Positions 55,481-64,000 of a DNA stretch of 64,000 nucleotides are shown in pieces (the first letter of the stretch is position 1; each line of letters begins with the position of its first letter). The translations under genes were made by a program, and so were the position numbers. The DNA is from Ramlibacter sp. PS4R-6. Its GTDB lineage: Bacteria > Pseudomonadota > Gammaproteobacteria > Burkholderiales > Burkholderiaceae_C. Below the pieces are notes generated by a model that ran no database searches, was not told the origin of the DNA, and saw only the letters and a list, made by a program, of their open reading frames with translations. Where the stretch lies: positions 3,777,518-3,841,517 of the forward strand of contig NZ_JBBHKA010000001.1 of assembly GCF_037572775.1 (NCBI RefSeq), in the 5' to 3' direction.

Positions 55481-56450
55481 GAAGGCCGAGCCGCAGGCGC
55501 CGGCCTCCACCTCGCCCGTGGCCGTGCGCCCGTCGGCGGAGAACGTGCTCAAACGCCTGGAATGGACGGTGATCCGCCGCCTGGACGGGCTGCTGCAGGG
55601 CGACTACCGCACGCTGCTGCGCGGCGCGGGCCTGGACCTGGCCGACCTGCGCGAGTACCAGCACCACGACGACGTGCGCCACATCGACTGGAACGTCACC
55701 GCGCGCCTGCAGGTGCCGCACGTGCGCGAGTTCACCGAAGACCGCGAGATGGCCGCCTGGTTCCTGGTGGACCTGTCGCCCTCGGTCGACTTCGGCTCGG
55801 GCGAGTTCGCCAAGCGCAGCATCAGCTCGGAGTTCACCGCCGTGCTCGCGCGCATCCTCACGCGCCACGGCAACCGCGTCGGCGCGATGCTCTACGGCGC
55901 CGGCGTGGACGAGGTCATCCCCACCCGCGGCGGCCGCCGCCACGTGCTGCACCTGCTCGATGCCGTGCAGAAGCGCCAGGCCGCGGGCGAGACGGGCACG
56001 ACGAAATTGCGTGACCTGCTCGAAGCCGGCGCGGCCATGATCAAGCGGCGCTCCACCATCTTCGTGGTCTCCGACTTCATCAGCGAACCCGGCTGGGAGC
56101 GCGCCCTGGCCCTGCTGGCGCAGCGGCACGAAGTGGTGGCCGTGCGCGTGGTGGACCCGCTGGAGCTGGACCTGCCCGACCTTGGCCTCATCACCATGCG
56201 CGACGTGGAAACCGGCGAGCAGCTGCTCGTCGACACGCACGACGCGGGCTTCCGCAAGCGCTTCTCGCGCATCGCCGCGCAGCGCGAGGCCGAGCTGCGC
56301 GACGCCTTCGTCAAGGCCGGGGTCGACGCGCTGGAGCTCGCCACCGACGGCGACCTGGCCGACGCCGTCATCCGTTTCGTCGAACTGCGCAAGCGCCGCG
56401 CCCGGCTCGCCGCCGGCGGCGGCCTGCCCGCCCACCTGAGGGCCGCATGA
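55461..56450 (+). CDS. DUF58 domain-containing protein
   Basis: The 329-residue protein carries the DUF58 motif EYQHHDDVRHIDWNVTARL followed by a VWA-like region. It is the usual middle gene of MoxR-DUF58-VWA sets implicated in envelope-stress or aerotolerance functions. It starts inside the MoxR end and overlaps the next gene as ATGA, so all three are co-translated. Confidence 0.93.
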   Translation: MKNWWRKKAEPQAPASTSPVAVRPSAENVLKRLEWTVIRRLDGLLQGDYRTLLRGAGLDLADLREYQHHDDVRHIDWNVTARLQVPHVREFTEDREMAAWFLVDLSPSVDFGSGEFAKRSISSEFTAVLARILTRHGNRVGAMLYGAGVDEVIPTRGGRRHVLHLLDAVQKRQAAGETGTTKLRDLLEAGAAMIKRRSTIFVVSDFISEPGWERALALLAQRHEVVAVRVVDPLELDLPDLGLITMRDVETGEQLLVDTHDAGFRKRFSRIAAQREAELRDAFVKAGVDALELATDGDLADAVIRFVELRKRRARLAAGGGLPAHLRAA

Positions 56451-57487
56451 ACTTCCTCTGGCCCCAGTTCCTCTGGTTCATGGCGGCGCTGCCGCTGCTG
56501 GTGCTGCTGTACGTGTGGATGCTGCGCCGCAAGCGCAAGACCGCGCTGAAGTACGCGTCGCTGTCCATCGTCAAGGAGGCCATGGGCGCGCGCCAGGGCC
56601 TCAAGCGCCACATCCCGCCGCTGCTCTTCCTCTTCGCGATGGCCGCGATGCTGTTCGCCGCCTCGCGGCCGGTTGCGGTCATCACGCTGCCGTCCAACCA
56701 GCAGACCATCATCCTGGCGATGGACGTCTCGGGCTCGATGCGCGCCACCGACGTGCAGCCCAGCCGCCTCGTCGCCGCGCAGAACGCGGCCAAGGCCTTC
56801 ATCACCGAGCTGCCGCGCCACGTGAAGGTGGGCATCGTGGCCTTCGCCGGCTCGGCGCAGGTCGCGCAACTGCCGACGATCAACCGCGAGGACCTGGTCA
56901 CCGCCATCGACCGCTTCCAGCTGCAGCGCGCCACGGCCACCGGCAACGCCATCGTGATCTCGCTGGCCACGCTGTTTCCCGACGACGGCATCGACCTGCA
57001 GTCGCTGCAGACCGGCCGCGACCGCCAGAAGGGCTTCGCCATCGACGCCGAGAAGAAGGAAAAGAAGGTGCGCGAGCCCGTCGCGCCCGGCTCCTACACC
57101 TCGGCCGCGATCATCATGCTCACCGACGGCCAGCGCACCACGGGCGTGGACCCGATCGAGGCCGCCAAGCTCGCCGCCGACCGCGGCATCCGCGTCTACA
57201 CGGTGGGCATCGGAACGGTGGACGGCGAAACGATCGGCTTCGAAGGCTGGTCGATGCGCGTGCGCCTGGACGAGGAAACGCTCAAGCAGATCGCGACCAA
57301 GACCAACGCCGAGTACTTCTACGCCGGCACGGCGGCGGACCTGAAGAAGGTCTACGAGTCGCTCAGCTCGAAGCTGACGGTCGAGAAGAAGGAGACCGAG
57401 ATCTCGGCGCTGTTCGCGATGGCGGCCGCGGGCCTCGCGCTGCTGTCCGCAGCACTCTCCCTGCTGTGGTTTAACCGGATTCTTTGA
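56447..57487 (+). CDS. VWA-domain membrane protein (BatA-like)
   Basis: The 346-residue protein has two N-terminal hydrophobic helices, a periplasmic VWA domain with [17 protein letters not shown] and [12 protein letters not shown], and a C-terminal helix ([22 protein letters not shown]). It matches BatA/Bat proteins of the MoxR system. Its 3' end overlaps the convergent lolD gene by 17 bases. BatB-E-type genes are not seen here. Confidence 0.92.
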   Translation: MNFLWPQFLWFMAALPLLVLLYVWMLRRKRKTALKYASLSIVKEAMGARQGLKRHIPPLLFLFAMAAMLFAASRPVAVITLPSNQQTIILAMDVSGSMRATDVQPSRLVAAQNAAKAFITELPRHVKVGIVAFAGSAQVAQLPTINREDLVTAIDRFQLQRATATGNAIVISLATLFPDDGIDLQSLQTGRDRQKGFAIDAEKKEKKVREPVAPGSYTSAAIIMLTDGQRTTGVDPIEAAKLAADRGIRVYTVGIGTVDGETIGFEGWSMRVRLDEETLKQIATKTNAEYFYAGTAADLKKVYESLSSKLTVEKKETEISALFAMAAAGLALLSAALSLLWFNRIL

Positions 57488-58160
57488 GCACGCCCGACGC
57501 GAGCCGCATCACGCGGCCGCACTTGCGCGCCAGCACCTCGTCGTGCGTCACCAGGATGAAGGCCGTGCCGCGGTCGCGCGCGAGCTGCATCATCATCTCG
57601 AACACCACGTCGGCGGTGCTGCGGTCCAGGTTGCCGGTGGGCTCGTCGGCCATCACGCATGCCGGGTTGGTGACCAGCGCCCGCGCGATCGCCACGCGTT
57701 GGCGTTCGCCGCCCGAGAGTTCCGCGGGCCGGTGCTTCACGCGCGCGCCCAGCCCCACGGCTTCGAGCGTCTTCGCGGCCTGTTCGTGCGCCTCGTGCAA
57801 CTGCATGCGGCGGATGCGCAGCGGCATCGCCACGTTGTCCAGCGCCGAGAACTCCGGCAGCAGGTGGTGGAACTGGTAGACGAAGCCCAGGTGCTTGTTG
57901 CGCAACTGGCCCTGGGCCGCCGCGTCGAGCTGCGTGAAGGCTTCGCCCATCAGCCGCACGCTGCCCGCCGTCGGCGCATCCAGGCCGCCCAGCAGGTGGA
58001 GCAGCGTGCTCTTGCCCGAGCCCGACGCGCCGACGATGGCGACCGTGTCGCCGCGGCGCACGTCGAGGGCTATGCCCTTGAGCACCTCGACGTCGATGTC
58101 GCCTTCGTGGAACCGTTTGGTGATGCCTTCGGCCTGCAGGACCGCGCCGTTGTCACTCAT
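57471..58160 (-). CDS. lolD: lipoprotein-releasing ABC transporter ATP-binding protein (LolD)
   Basis: LolD is the ATPase that extracts lipoproteins from the inner membrane for LolA. The 229-residue protein has Walker [19 protein letters not shown], signature [15 protein letters not shown] and Walker [12 protein letters not shown]. It overlaps the lolC gene by eight bases. Confidence 0.95.
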   Translation of the reverse strand: MSDNGAVLQAEGITKRFHEGDIDVEVLKGIALDVRRGDTVAIVGASGSGKSTLLHLLGGLDAPTAGSVRLMGEAFTQLDAAAQGQLRNKHLGFVYQFHHLLPEFSALDNVAMPLRIRRMQLHEAHEQAAKTLEAVGLGARVKHRPAELSGGERQRVAIARALVTNPACVMADEPTGNLDRSTADVVFEMMMQLARDRGTAFILVTHDEVLARKCGRVMRLASGVLKESG

Positions 58161-59406
58161 AGCGCAGGGCCTCCGCGGGATTCACGCGGCTGGCGCGCCA
58201 GCTGGGGTAGATCGTCGCGACGAAGGCGAGCACGAGCGAAATGATGGCAATGGGCAGGATGTCCGCCTGCTGCGGCTCGCTGGGCATGCGCGAGATCAGG
58301 TAGATGTCGCGCGGCAGGAAGCTCACCTGCAAGATGTTCTCGATGGCCGGCACGATCACGTCGATGTTGAAGGCCACCGCCAGGCCCAGCACCAGGCCCG
58401 CGAGCGTGCCGATCACACCCACCGCGGCGCCCTGCACGACGAAGATGCCCATGATGCTGCCCGGCGACGCGCCCAGCGTGCGCAGGATGGCGATGTCGGC
58501 GCGCTTGTCGGTCACCGTCATCACCAGCGTGCTCACGAGGTTGAACGCGGCCACCGCGACGATCAGCGTGAGGATGATGAACATCATGGTCTTTTCGACC
58601 TTCACGGCCGCGAACCACGTGCGGTTCTGCTGCGTCCAGTCGCGCACGATGGGGTGGCCCGTGAGCGTGGTGGCCAGCTGCGCGGCGACTTCGGGCGCCT
58701 GGTGCAGGTCCTTGAGCTTCAGGCGCACGCCCGTCGGCCCCTCGAGCCGGAAGATGCGCGCGGCGTCTTCCTCGTGCAGCAGCGCCAGGCCGCTGTCGTA
58801 TTCGAAGTGGCCGGAATCGAAGGTGCCCACCACGGTCATCTGCTTCAGGCGCGGCACGACGCCCGCGGGCGTCACCTGCCCGCCCGGCGCGATCATCGTG
58901 ACGGGGTCGCCCTCGCGCACGCCGAGGTTGCGCGCGAGCTCGCCACCCAGCACGATGCCGAACTCGCCCGGCTTCAGGCGCGACAGCACCTGCTTCATGT
59001 TCGCCGCGAGGTCGGTCACCTCCGGCTCGCGCGCGGGGTCGATGCCGCGCATGATCGCGCCGCGCATGTCCTCGCCGCGCGCCAACAGCGATTGCGCCGC
59101 GATGAACGGCGCGGCGCCGACCACCTGCGGGTTGCGGCGCGCTTCCTCGATGGTCTTGTTCACGTCGGCCAGCGTGCCACCGGTGGCGCCGTAGATTTCG
59201 ATGTGCGAGACCACGCCCAGCATGCGGTCGCGCACCTCCTTCTGGAAGCCGTTCATCACCGACAGCACGATGATGAGCGCGGCCACGCCCAGCGCGATCC
59301 CGAGCATCGAGACGCCCGAGATGAAGGAGATGAAGCCGTTGCGGCGGGTCGCCCGGCCGGCGCGCGTGTAGCGCCAGCCCAGCGCCAGTTCGTAGGGGAT
59401 GCTCAC
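58153..59406 (-). CDS. lolC: lipoprotein-releasing permease (LolC/E)
   Basis: The 417-residue permease has the FtsX-like architecture: one N-terminal helix ([22 protein letters not shown]), a large periplasmic domain, and three C-terminal helices ([40 protein letters not shown]). GTG 59406 gives the family start [14 protein letters not shown] single LolC/E-type subunit is encoded, so it may form a homodimer, as in systems lacking separate LolE. Confidence 0.93.
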   Translation of the reverse strand: MSIPYELALGWRYTRAGRATRRNGFISFISGVSMLGIALGVAALIIVLSVMNGFQKEVRDRMLGVVSHIEIYGATGGTLADVNKTIEEARRNPQVVGAAPFIAAQSLLARGEDMRGAIMRGIDPAREPEVTDLAANMKQVLSRLKPGEFGIVLGGELARNLGVREGDPVTMIAPGGQVTPAGVVPRLKQMTVVGTFDSGHFEYDSGLALLHEEDAARIFRLEGPTGVRLKLKDLHQAPEVAAQLATTLTGHPIVRDWTQQNRTWFAAVKVEKTMMFIILTLIVAVAAFNLVSTLVMTVTDKRADIAILRTLGASPGSIMGIFVVQGAAVGVIGTLAGLVLGLAVAFNIDVIVPAIENILQVSFLPRDIYLISRMPSEPQQADILPIAIISLVLAFVATIYPSWRASRVNPAEALRYE

Positions 59407-59461
59407 CGGATATGCAGGAAGTGGCCCAGCCGCGCATTGTGGCATCGCCGAGAATACAGCT

Positions 59462-60415
59462 GTGTCGGACGCTGCCCACTTGTTGATCCCTTTCGCATCG
59501 TGCGACGACCGCGGCTGCGCCGAGGCGCGGCGCACGCTCCGGCTGCCGGCGCTGGAACAGCTGCTGGCGCGCCTGCAGCCGGCCGCCGCCGACGAAGGCG
59601 ACGAGCACATGCTCGCCATGCCCCACGAAAGGGTGCTGGCGCGCGAATTCGGCATCGCCGCGCCCGACGGCTGCGTGCCGTGGGCGGCGTGGCAGGTCGC
59701 GCAGGCCGGGCGCGACCCGCAAGGGGCCGCGTGGGCGTGGATCACGCCCTGCCACTGGCAGGTGGGCCAGGACCACGTGGCGATGGCGCACCCGCAGCAG
59801 CTGCAGCTGTCCGGCGAGGAATCGCAGGCCCTGCTCGCCGCGATGCGGCCCTACTTCGAGCAGGACGGCATCGCGCTCGAGTACGAGGGGCCGACGCAGT
59901 GGCTGGCGCGCGGCGAGGTGTTCCGCGGCTTCGCGTCGGCCTCGCTGGACCGCGTGAGCGGCCGCGTGATCGACCGCTGGATGCCGCGCGGCGACGCGGG
60001 CAAGGCGGTGCGGCGCCTGCAGCAGGAGATGCAGATGCTCCTGTACACGAACGAGACCAACGAGGAACGCGCGCGGGGCGGCCTGCCGGTGGTCAACTCC
60101 TTCTGGTTGAGCGGCACGGGCGCGCTGCCCGCCTCGGCCGCGCCCCGCGCCCCGGACGGCCTTCAGGTCACGAAGAACCTGCGCGACGCCGCCCTGCTGC
60201 AGGACTGGCAGGCGTGGGCCTCGGCATGGCGCCAGGTCGACGAACGCGAGTGCATGCGCCTCGTGGCGGCGCTGGACCGCGGGGAACAAGTCGCGCTGAC
60301 GTTGTGCGGCGAACGCAACGCCCGCACATTCGCAGGCGCGGGCGGCGGTTTCTTGGGCAAACTGCGGGCAACGCTGCGCGGCAAGCGCGCGGCGCAAGTT
60401 CTCGAATCCCTATGA
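59462..60415 (+). CDS. uncharacterised conserved protein upstream of recJ
   Basis: The 317-residue protein belongs to a family found beside recJ in Burkholderiales. Conserved segments are DGCVPWAAWQV, ITPCHWQVGQDHVAM and LRRLQQEMQMLLYTNETNEER followed by VNSFWLSGTGALP. Some homologues carry a phosphoglycerate-mutase label that I see no motif support for. GTG 59462 is chosen; it lies after the lolC start on the other strand. The stop overlaps the recJ start as ATGA. Confidence 0.78.
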   Translation: MSDAAHLLIPFASCDDRGCAEARRTLRLPALEQLLARLQPAAADEGDEHMLAMPHERVLAREFGIAAPDGCVPWAAWQVAQAGRDPQGAAWAWITPCHWQVGQDHVAMAHPQQLQLSGEESQALLAAMRPYFEQDGIALEYEGPTQWLARGEVFRGFASASLDRVSGRVIDRWMPRGDAGKAVRRLQQEMQMLLYTNETNEERARGGLPVVNSFWLSGTGALPASAAPRAPDGLQVTKNLRDAALLQDWQAWASAWRQVDERECMRLVAALDRGEQVALTLCGERNARTFAGAGGGFLGKLRATLRGKRAAQVLESL

Positions 60416-62121
60416 AGATCCTCACGCGCGACATCCCCCCGCGGGCCGCATGGACGCTGGAGCAGGCGGGCGTGCACCCCCTGCTCGCGCGCCTGTACGC
60501 GGCGCGCGGCGTGCTCGCGGCCGACGAACTCGACGACGGCCTGGCCCGGCTGCTGCCGCCCGCCGGCATGAAGGGCCTGGCCGAAGCCGCGGTGCTCTTG
60601 GCCGACGCCATCGCCGCCAACCGCCGCCTGTGCATCGTCGCCGACTACGACTGCGACGGCGCCACGGCCTGCGCCGTCGCCCTGCGCGGGCTGAAGCTGC
60701 TGGGTGCGCAGCAGGTGGACTACATCGTGCCGGACCGCGTGGTGGACGGCTACGGCCTGACGCCCGCGATCGCCCAGCGCGTGAAGGACCGCGGCGCGGA
60801 CATTCTCGTCACCGTCGACAACGGCATCGCGAGCGTCGAAGGCGTGGCCACGGCCAACGCACTGGGCCTGCAGGTGCTGGTCACCGACCACCACCTGCCC
60901 GGGCCGCAGTTGCCCGACGCGGCGGTGATCGTCAACCCGAACCAGCCGGGCTGCGGTTTCGAAAGCAAGTCCATCGCCGGCGTGGGCGTGATGTTCTACG
61001 TGCTGATGGCGCTGCGCTCGGAGCTGCGTTCGCGCGGCGCCTTCGATGCGGCGACGCAGCCCAAGCTCGACACGCTGCTGCCGCTGGTGGCGCTCGGCAC
61101 CGTGGCCGACGTGGTAAAGCTCGACGCCAACAACCGCCGCCTGGTCGCGCAGGGCCTGCGGCGCATCCGCGCCGGCGCCCTGCCGTGCGGCCTGGCCGCG
61201 CTCTTCAAGGCCGCGGGCCGCCAGCACCTCGTGGCGACCACCTTCGACTTCGGCTATTCGCTGGGCCCGCGCATCAATGCGGCGGGGCGCCTGGATGACA
61301 TGCGACTGGGCATCGAGTGCCTGCTGACCGACGACCCGGTCCGCGGCGAAGAACTGGCCCTGCGCCTGGACGGCATCAACCGCGACCGCCAGGGCATCGA
61401 AGGCGGCATGCGCGAGCAGGCGATGGAGATCGTCGAGTCGCTCTTCGACGAAAGCGACGTGCCGCCGCCGGCCGTGTGCGTCTTCGATCCCGATTTCCAC
61501 GAAGGCGTGGTCGGCATCGTCGCCTCGCGCATCAAGGACAAGTGGCACCGCCCCACCTTCGTGTTCGCGGCGAGTTCGGTCGAAGGCAAGGAGCACGAGC
61601 TGAAGGGCTCGGGCCGCTCCATCCCGGGCTTCCACTTGCGCGACGCGCTGGACCTGGTGGCCAAGCGCCATCCGGGCGTGCTGCTGCGCTTCGGCGGCCA
61701 CGCGATGGCCGCGGGCTGCACCATCGCCGAGGAACACCTGGACGTGTTCGAGAACGCCTTCGCGCAGGTCGCGCAGGAGTGGCTCGATGCCGCCACGCTG
61801 ATGCGCCGCATCGACACCGATGGCCCGCTCGCGCCGGAGTACCGCCGCCCTGACCTGGTCGAGACGCTGCACGCGGTGGTGTGGGGCCAGGGCTTCGCGC
61901 CGCCCGTGTTCTCCGAGGAGGTGGAGGTCGTCTCGCAGCGCCTCGTGGGCGACAAGCACCTGCAGCTGAAGTTGCGCCACCAGGGCCAGCCGGTCGATGC
62001 GATCTGGTTCGGCCACACCGACCCGCTGCCGGCGCGCGTGAAGATCGCCTTCCGCCTCGACGCCGATGAATGGCAGGGCGTTCGCCGCGTGCGCTTCCTG
62101 GTCGAGGGAGCGGAGCTCTAG
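60412..62121 (+). CDS. recJ: single-stranded-DNA exonuclease RecJ
   Basis: RecJ degrades single-stranded DNA 5'-3' in recombination and mismatch repair. The 569-residue protein has the DHH-family motifs VADYDCDGAT, VTVDNG, VTDHHLPGPQLP and GTVADVVKL, and the DHHA1 signature RFGGHAMAAGCTI in the C-terminal half. Length is normal. It is coupled to the upstream uncharacterised gene. Confidence 0.96.
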   Translation: MKILTRDIPPRAAWTLEQAGVHPLLARLYAARGVLAADELDDGLARLLPPAGMKGLAEAAVLLADAIAANRRLCIVADYDCDGATACAVALRGLKLLGAQQVDYIVPDRVVDGYGLTPAIAQRVKDRGADILVTVDNGIASVEGVATANALGLQVLVTDHHLPGPQLPDAAVIVNPNQPGCGFESKSIAGVGVMFYVLMALRSELRSRGAFDAATQPKLDTLLPLVALGTVADVVKLDANNRRLVAQGLRRIRAGALPCGLAALFKAAGRQHLVATTFDFGYSLGPRINAAGRLDDMRLGIECLLTDDPVRGEELALRLDGINRDRQGIEGGMREQAMEIVESLFDESDVPPPAVCVFDPDFHEGVVGIVASRIKDKWHRPTFVFAASSVEGKEHELKGSGRSIPGFHLRDALDLVAKRHPGVLLRFGGHAMAAGCTIAEEHLDVFENAFAQVAQEWLDAATLMRRIDTDGPLAPEYRRPDLVETLHAVVWGQGFAPPVFSEEVEVVSQRLVGDKHLQLKLRHQGQPVDAIWFGHTDPLPARVKIAFRLDADEWQGVRRVRFLVEGAEL

Positions 62122-62139
62122 GCCCCGCCCCCGGCACGC

Positions 62140-64000
62140 TTACAGGACGAAGTCGCGAGCCACCAGGCTCGTCACCCCCAGCAATTCCACTTCGAGTTCG
62201 GCATCGGTATCGCCGTCGATGCTGGCCTGCAGCATGTGAGTCGCGGCATCGAAGCGTACGAGCCCGGCTGCCGAAGCGAAATCCGAGAAGTTCGCTGCGC
62301 CGATGAACTTGAACTTCTGGTTGCCGTCGCGAGTCACGTCCGCGTCGATCACCGAAAGGTTGATGTGCTCGCGCGCCGTGACGTCGAAGTCGGTGATGAC
62401 GTCGATGGCGGGCGAGGCGCTGTCGCTGACCGAGAGGTAGCTGAAGGTATCGGCGCCCAGCCCGCCCGTGAGCGTGTCGGCGCCGCCGCCGCCGATGAGC
62501 GTGTTGCTCGCAGAGTTGCCGGTGATGATGTTGTCGAGCGAATTTCCCGTCGCCGTCGCCTTGCGGTTACCCACGAGAAGCACGTTCTCAACGAAATCGC
62601 CGAGTTCGAACCGGTCCGTCGCTTGCACGGTGTCGACACCTTCGCCGGCGAGCTCGATGACCACGTCGCCGCGCCCGACGAGATAGACGTCGTCTCCGTC
62701 GCCGCCGAGCATCGTTTCGCGGGCATTGCCGCCGGCCAGGACGTCGTTGCCGGGCGAGCCGATGAGCGTGGTGCTGCCGGGCGTCGGCACGATCACCGCA
62801 CCGATGGCCGACGTCATCGCCTCCGTCACGGAATCGGTGTTCCCATCGCCGTCGATGTAGGTGGCGGTGACCGAAATGACGGTTCCGACGTCCGCGGATC
62901 CGAGCAGGTAGGTGTCCGAGGTGGCGCCGCCGATGGGTGTGCCGTCTGAGTTCCATTGGTACGAGATGACGCCGATGCCGTCCACGTCCGCGAGCGTATT
63001 GGTGGCGGTGAGCGTGTTTCCGGCCAGGCCGGTGCCGCTGATGGTGACGTTGCCCGTGGGCAGGTCGTCCACGGGCGTGAGGTCGAGCGTGAGGGTGTAC
63101 GTCGCGCTCTCGGCATCCGACTGGTCGAGCACCTTGAACGTCAGGGACTCGTCGGTGTTGTCGTTGGCCGCCGGCGTGTAGACCAGCAGGTTCGCGGCCA
63201 AGTCGGCCGCCGTGACCAGGTCGCCCGCAGACACCGGCGTGCCGTTGAGCGCCAGCACGCCGTTGGCCGGAAGGGTGACGATGCGCACGGACTTGAGCGA
63301 GTCGCCGGTGTCGACGTCGGCGAAGCTGCCGAAGTGCGAGGCGTCGAGCGTCTGGGCCGTGTCTTCGTCGAAGGTCACGGAGTCGGCCGCCGAGGTGGGC
63401 GCGTCGTTGGCGCCGTGGATGGTCACGGTGAGCGTGGCGGTGCTCGTGTTGCCCGCGGCGTCCTGGACCGTGTAGACGATCGCGTCGGTCAGCGTGTCCG
63501 TCGACGTGGCGAGCGCATCGACGGCCGAGTCGGCGGCATTCACCGCATACGTGTAACTGCCATTCGAATTGATCGTAAAGGTGCCGTGCGTGCCGGTGAC
63601 CGCGGCGCCAACGTCGCCTGGCGCGCCTCCCACGGCATTGATCGACATGGTGTGGGTGTCGGAATCATTCGTGATCACGTTGCCGGTCGCGTCGACGGCC
63701 GCGGAAGTGCCCGGTTCAGTGGCGTCGCCCGTATCGTCGTTCGCGTTCGGTGCGGTCGTGTCGATGGTGATCGCGAGGCCCGTCGACGCCACGCTGGTGT
63801 TGCCGGCCGCATCCGTTGCCTTGGCGGTCACCGTGTGGGCGCCCGTCGAGAGCGTGCTCACCGTGATCGACCAGTTGCCGCTGCCGTCGGCCGAGCCCGT
63901 GCCAACCACCGTCGTCCCGTCCGTGTCGTATAGCGTCACCGTCGCGTTGGCTTCGGCCGTGCCGCTAAACGTCGGCGTGTCGTCGTTGGTCAGGTTGTCG
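62140..64000 (-). CDS. large RTX-type adhesin, C-terminal part, open at window edge
   Basis: About 620 codons are in the window and the frame continues past the right edge without a stop. Reading from the edge inward there is a bacterial Ig-like repeat ([20 protein letters not shown] onward), a VCBS-like repeat ([15 protein letters not shown]), and cadherin-like repeats with FDEDT. Two RTX calcium-binding stretches follow ([16 protein letters not shown] and [20 protein letters not shown]). The last ~110 residues resemble a type I secretion signal region. It is a secreted or surface adhesin; the transporter is not in the window. Confidence 0.88.
   Translation of the reverse strand, partial: DNLTNDDTPTFSGTAEANATVTLYDTDGTTVVGTGSADGSGNWSITVSTLSTGAHTVTAKATDAAGNTSVASTGLAITIDTTAPNANDDTGDATEPGTSAAVDATGNVITNDSDTHTMSINAVGGAPGDVGAAVTGTHGTFTINSNGSYTYAVNAADSAVDALATSTDTLTDAIVYTVQDAAGNTSTATLTVTIHGANDAPTSAADSVTFDEDTAQTLDASHFGSFADVDTGDSLKSVRIVTLPANGVLALNGTPVSAGDLVTAADLAANLLVYTPAANDNTDESLTFKVLDQSDAESATYTLTLDLTPVDDLPTGNVTISGTGLAGNTLTATNTLADVDGIGVISYQWNSDGTPIGGATSDTYLLGSADVGTVISVTATYIDGDGNTDSVTEAMTSAIGAVIVPTPGSTTLIGSPGNDVLAGGNARETMLGGDGDDVYLVGRGDVVIELAGEGVDTVQATDRFELGDFVENVLLVGNRKATATGNSLDNIITGNSASNTLIGGGGADTLTGGLGADTFSYLSVSDSASPAIDVITDFDVTAREHINLSVIDADVTRDGNQKFKFIGAANFSDFASAAGLVRFDAATHMLQASIDGDTDAELEVELLGVTSLVARDFVL

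Noticed and set aside
57895..60411. Long in-frame extension upstream of RecJ
   Set aside because: It runs through antisense of lolD and lolC and through another frame of the gene at 59462. RecJ begins at 60412 with its family N-terminus.

Overview
The window is a stretch of GC-rich chromosome from a betaproteobacterium, most likely a Comamonadaceae member close to Ramlibacter or Variovorax. The support is protein-level similarity as I read it: a Bug/TctC binding protein and a separate TctA/TctB pair, a DUF3422 protein, CysD with a fused CysN-CysC, a PimC/PimD-like acyl-CoA dehydrogenase pair, and the L28-L33 pair. I see no tRNA, rRNA, CRISPR array, intact insertion sequence or prophage. Genes are packed tightly: no gap between called genes exceeds 200 bases, and many neighbours overlap by 1 to 4 bases.

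Layout. 1-3764: sulfate assimilation (edge of a TauE-type exporter, cysD with an unusual in-frame transposase-like HTH extension, cysNC). 3761-7296: a YeeZ-like epimerase, a ferredoxin-reductase-type protein, a Bug binding protein and a shortened beta-barrel protein. 7303-10909: livHMGF transporter without a local binding protein. 11082-18143: rarA, lolA, ftsK, a Crp/Fnr regulator, trxB and rpmB-rpmG. 18231-23814: desaturase, rsmB-like methyltransferase, purN and an acyl-CoA dehydrogenase pair with an operator-like palindrome. 23818-30428: an accessory-looking block with two DUF4214/Fn3 lipoproteins of different C-terminal cargo, an EF-hand exported protein, a lipoprotein hydrolase and a SRPBCC protein. 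30512-41414: HNH protein, ribF-ileS-lspA, Na/Pi transporter, response regulator, Nudix, quinone reductase, EamA transporter and a degenerate SDR.

41458-45267 holds the candidate I find most novel. Two exported proteins share an F-x-NPSP mature N-terminus. They are followed by a transmembrane Ser/Thr kinase whose periplasmic part resembles FlgT/LpoB/CsgG-type domains and seems related to its upstream neighbour. A dodecin gene with its own promoter follows. 45561-53345: EamA, DUF3422, tctA-tctB, and a tatD / SpeE-like / orphan GspE-ATPase operon. 53428-57487: a PDZ-less trypsin-like protease, then MoxR-DUF58-VWA. 57471-62121: lolD-lolC, an uncharacterised protein and recJ. 62140-64000: the C-terminal part of a large RTX adhesin, open at the window edge.

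Structural themes. Four convergent gene pairs end on one shared CTAG. Three copies of a bipartite palindromic repeat lie between genes, two of them starting exactly at the upstream stop codon. GTG or TTG starts overlap the preceding stop at several junctions. Start codons were chosen from ribosome-binding sites, overlap and family length; doubtful ones are flagged.
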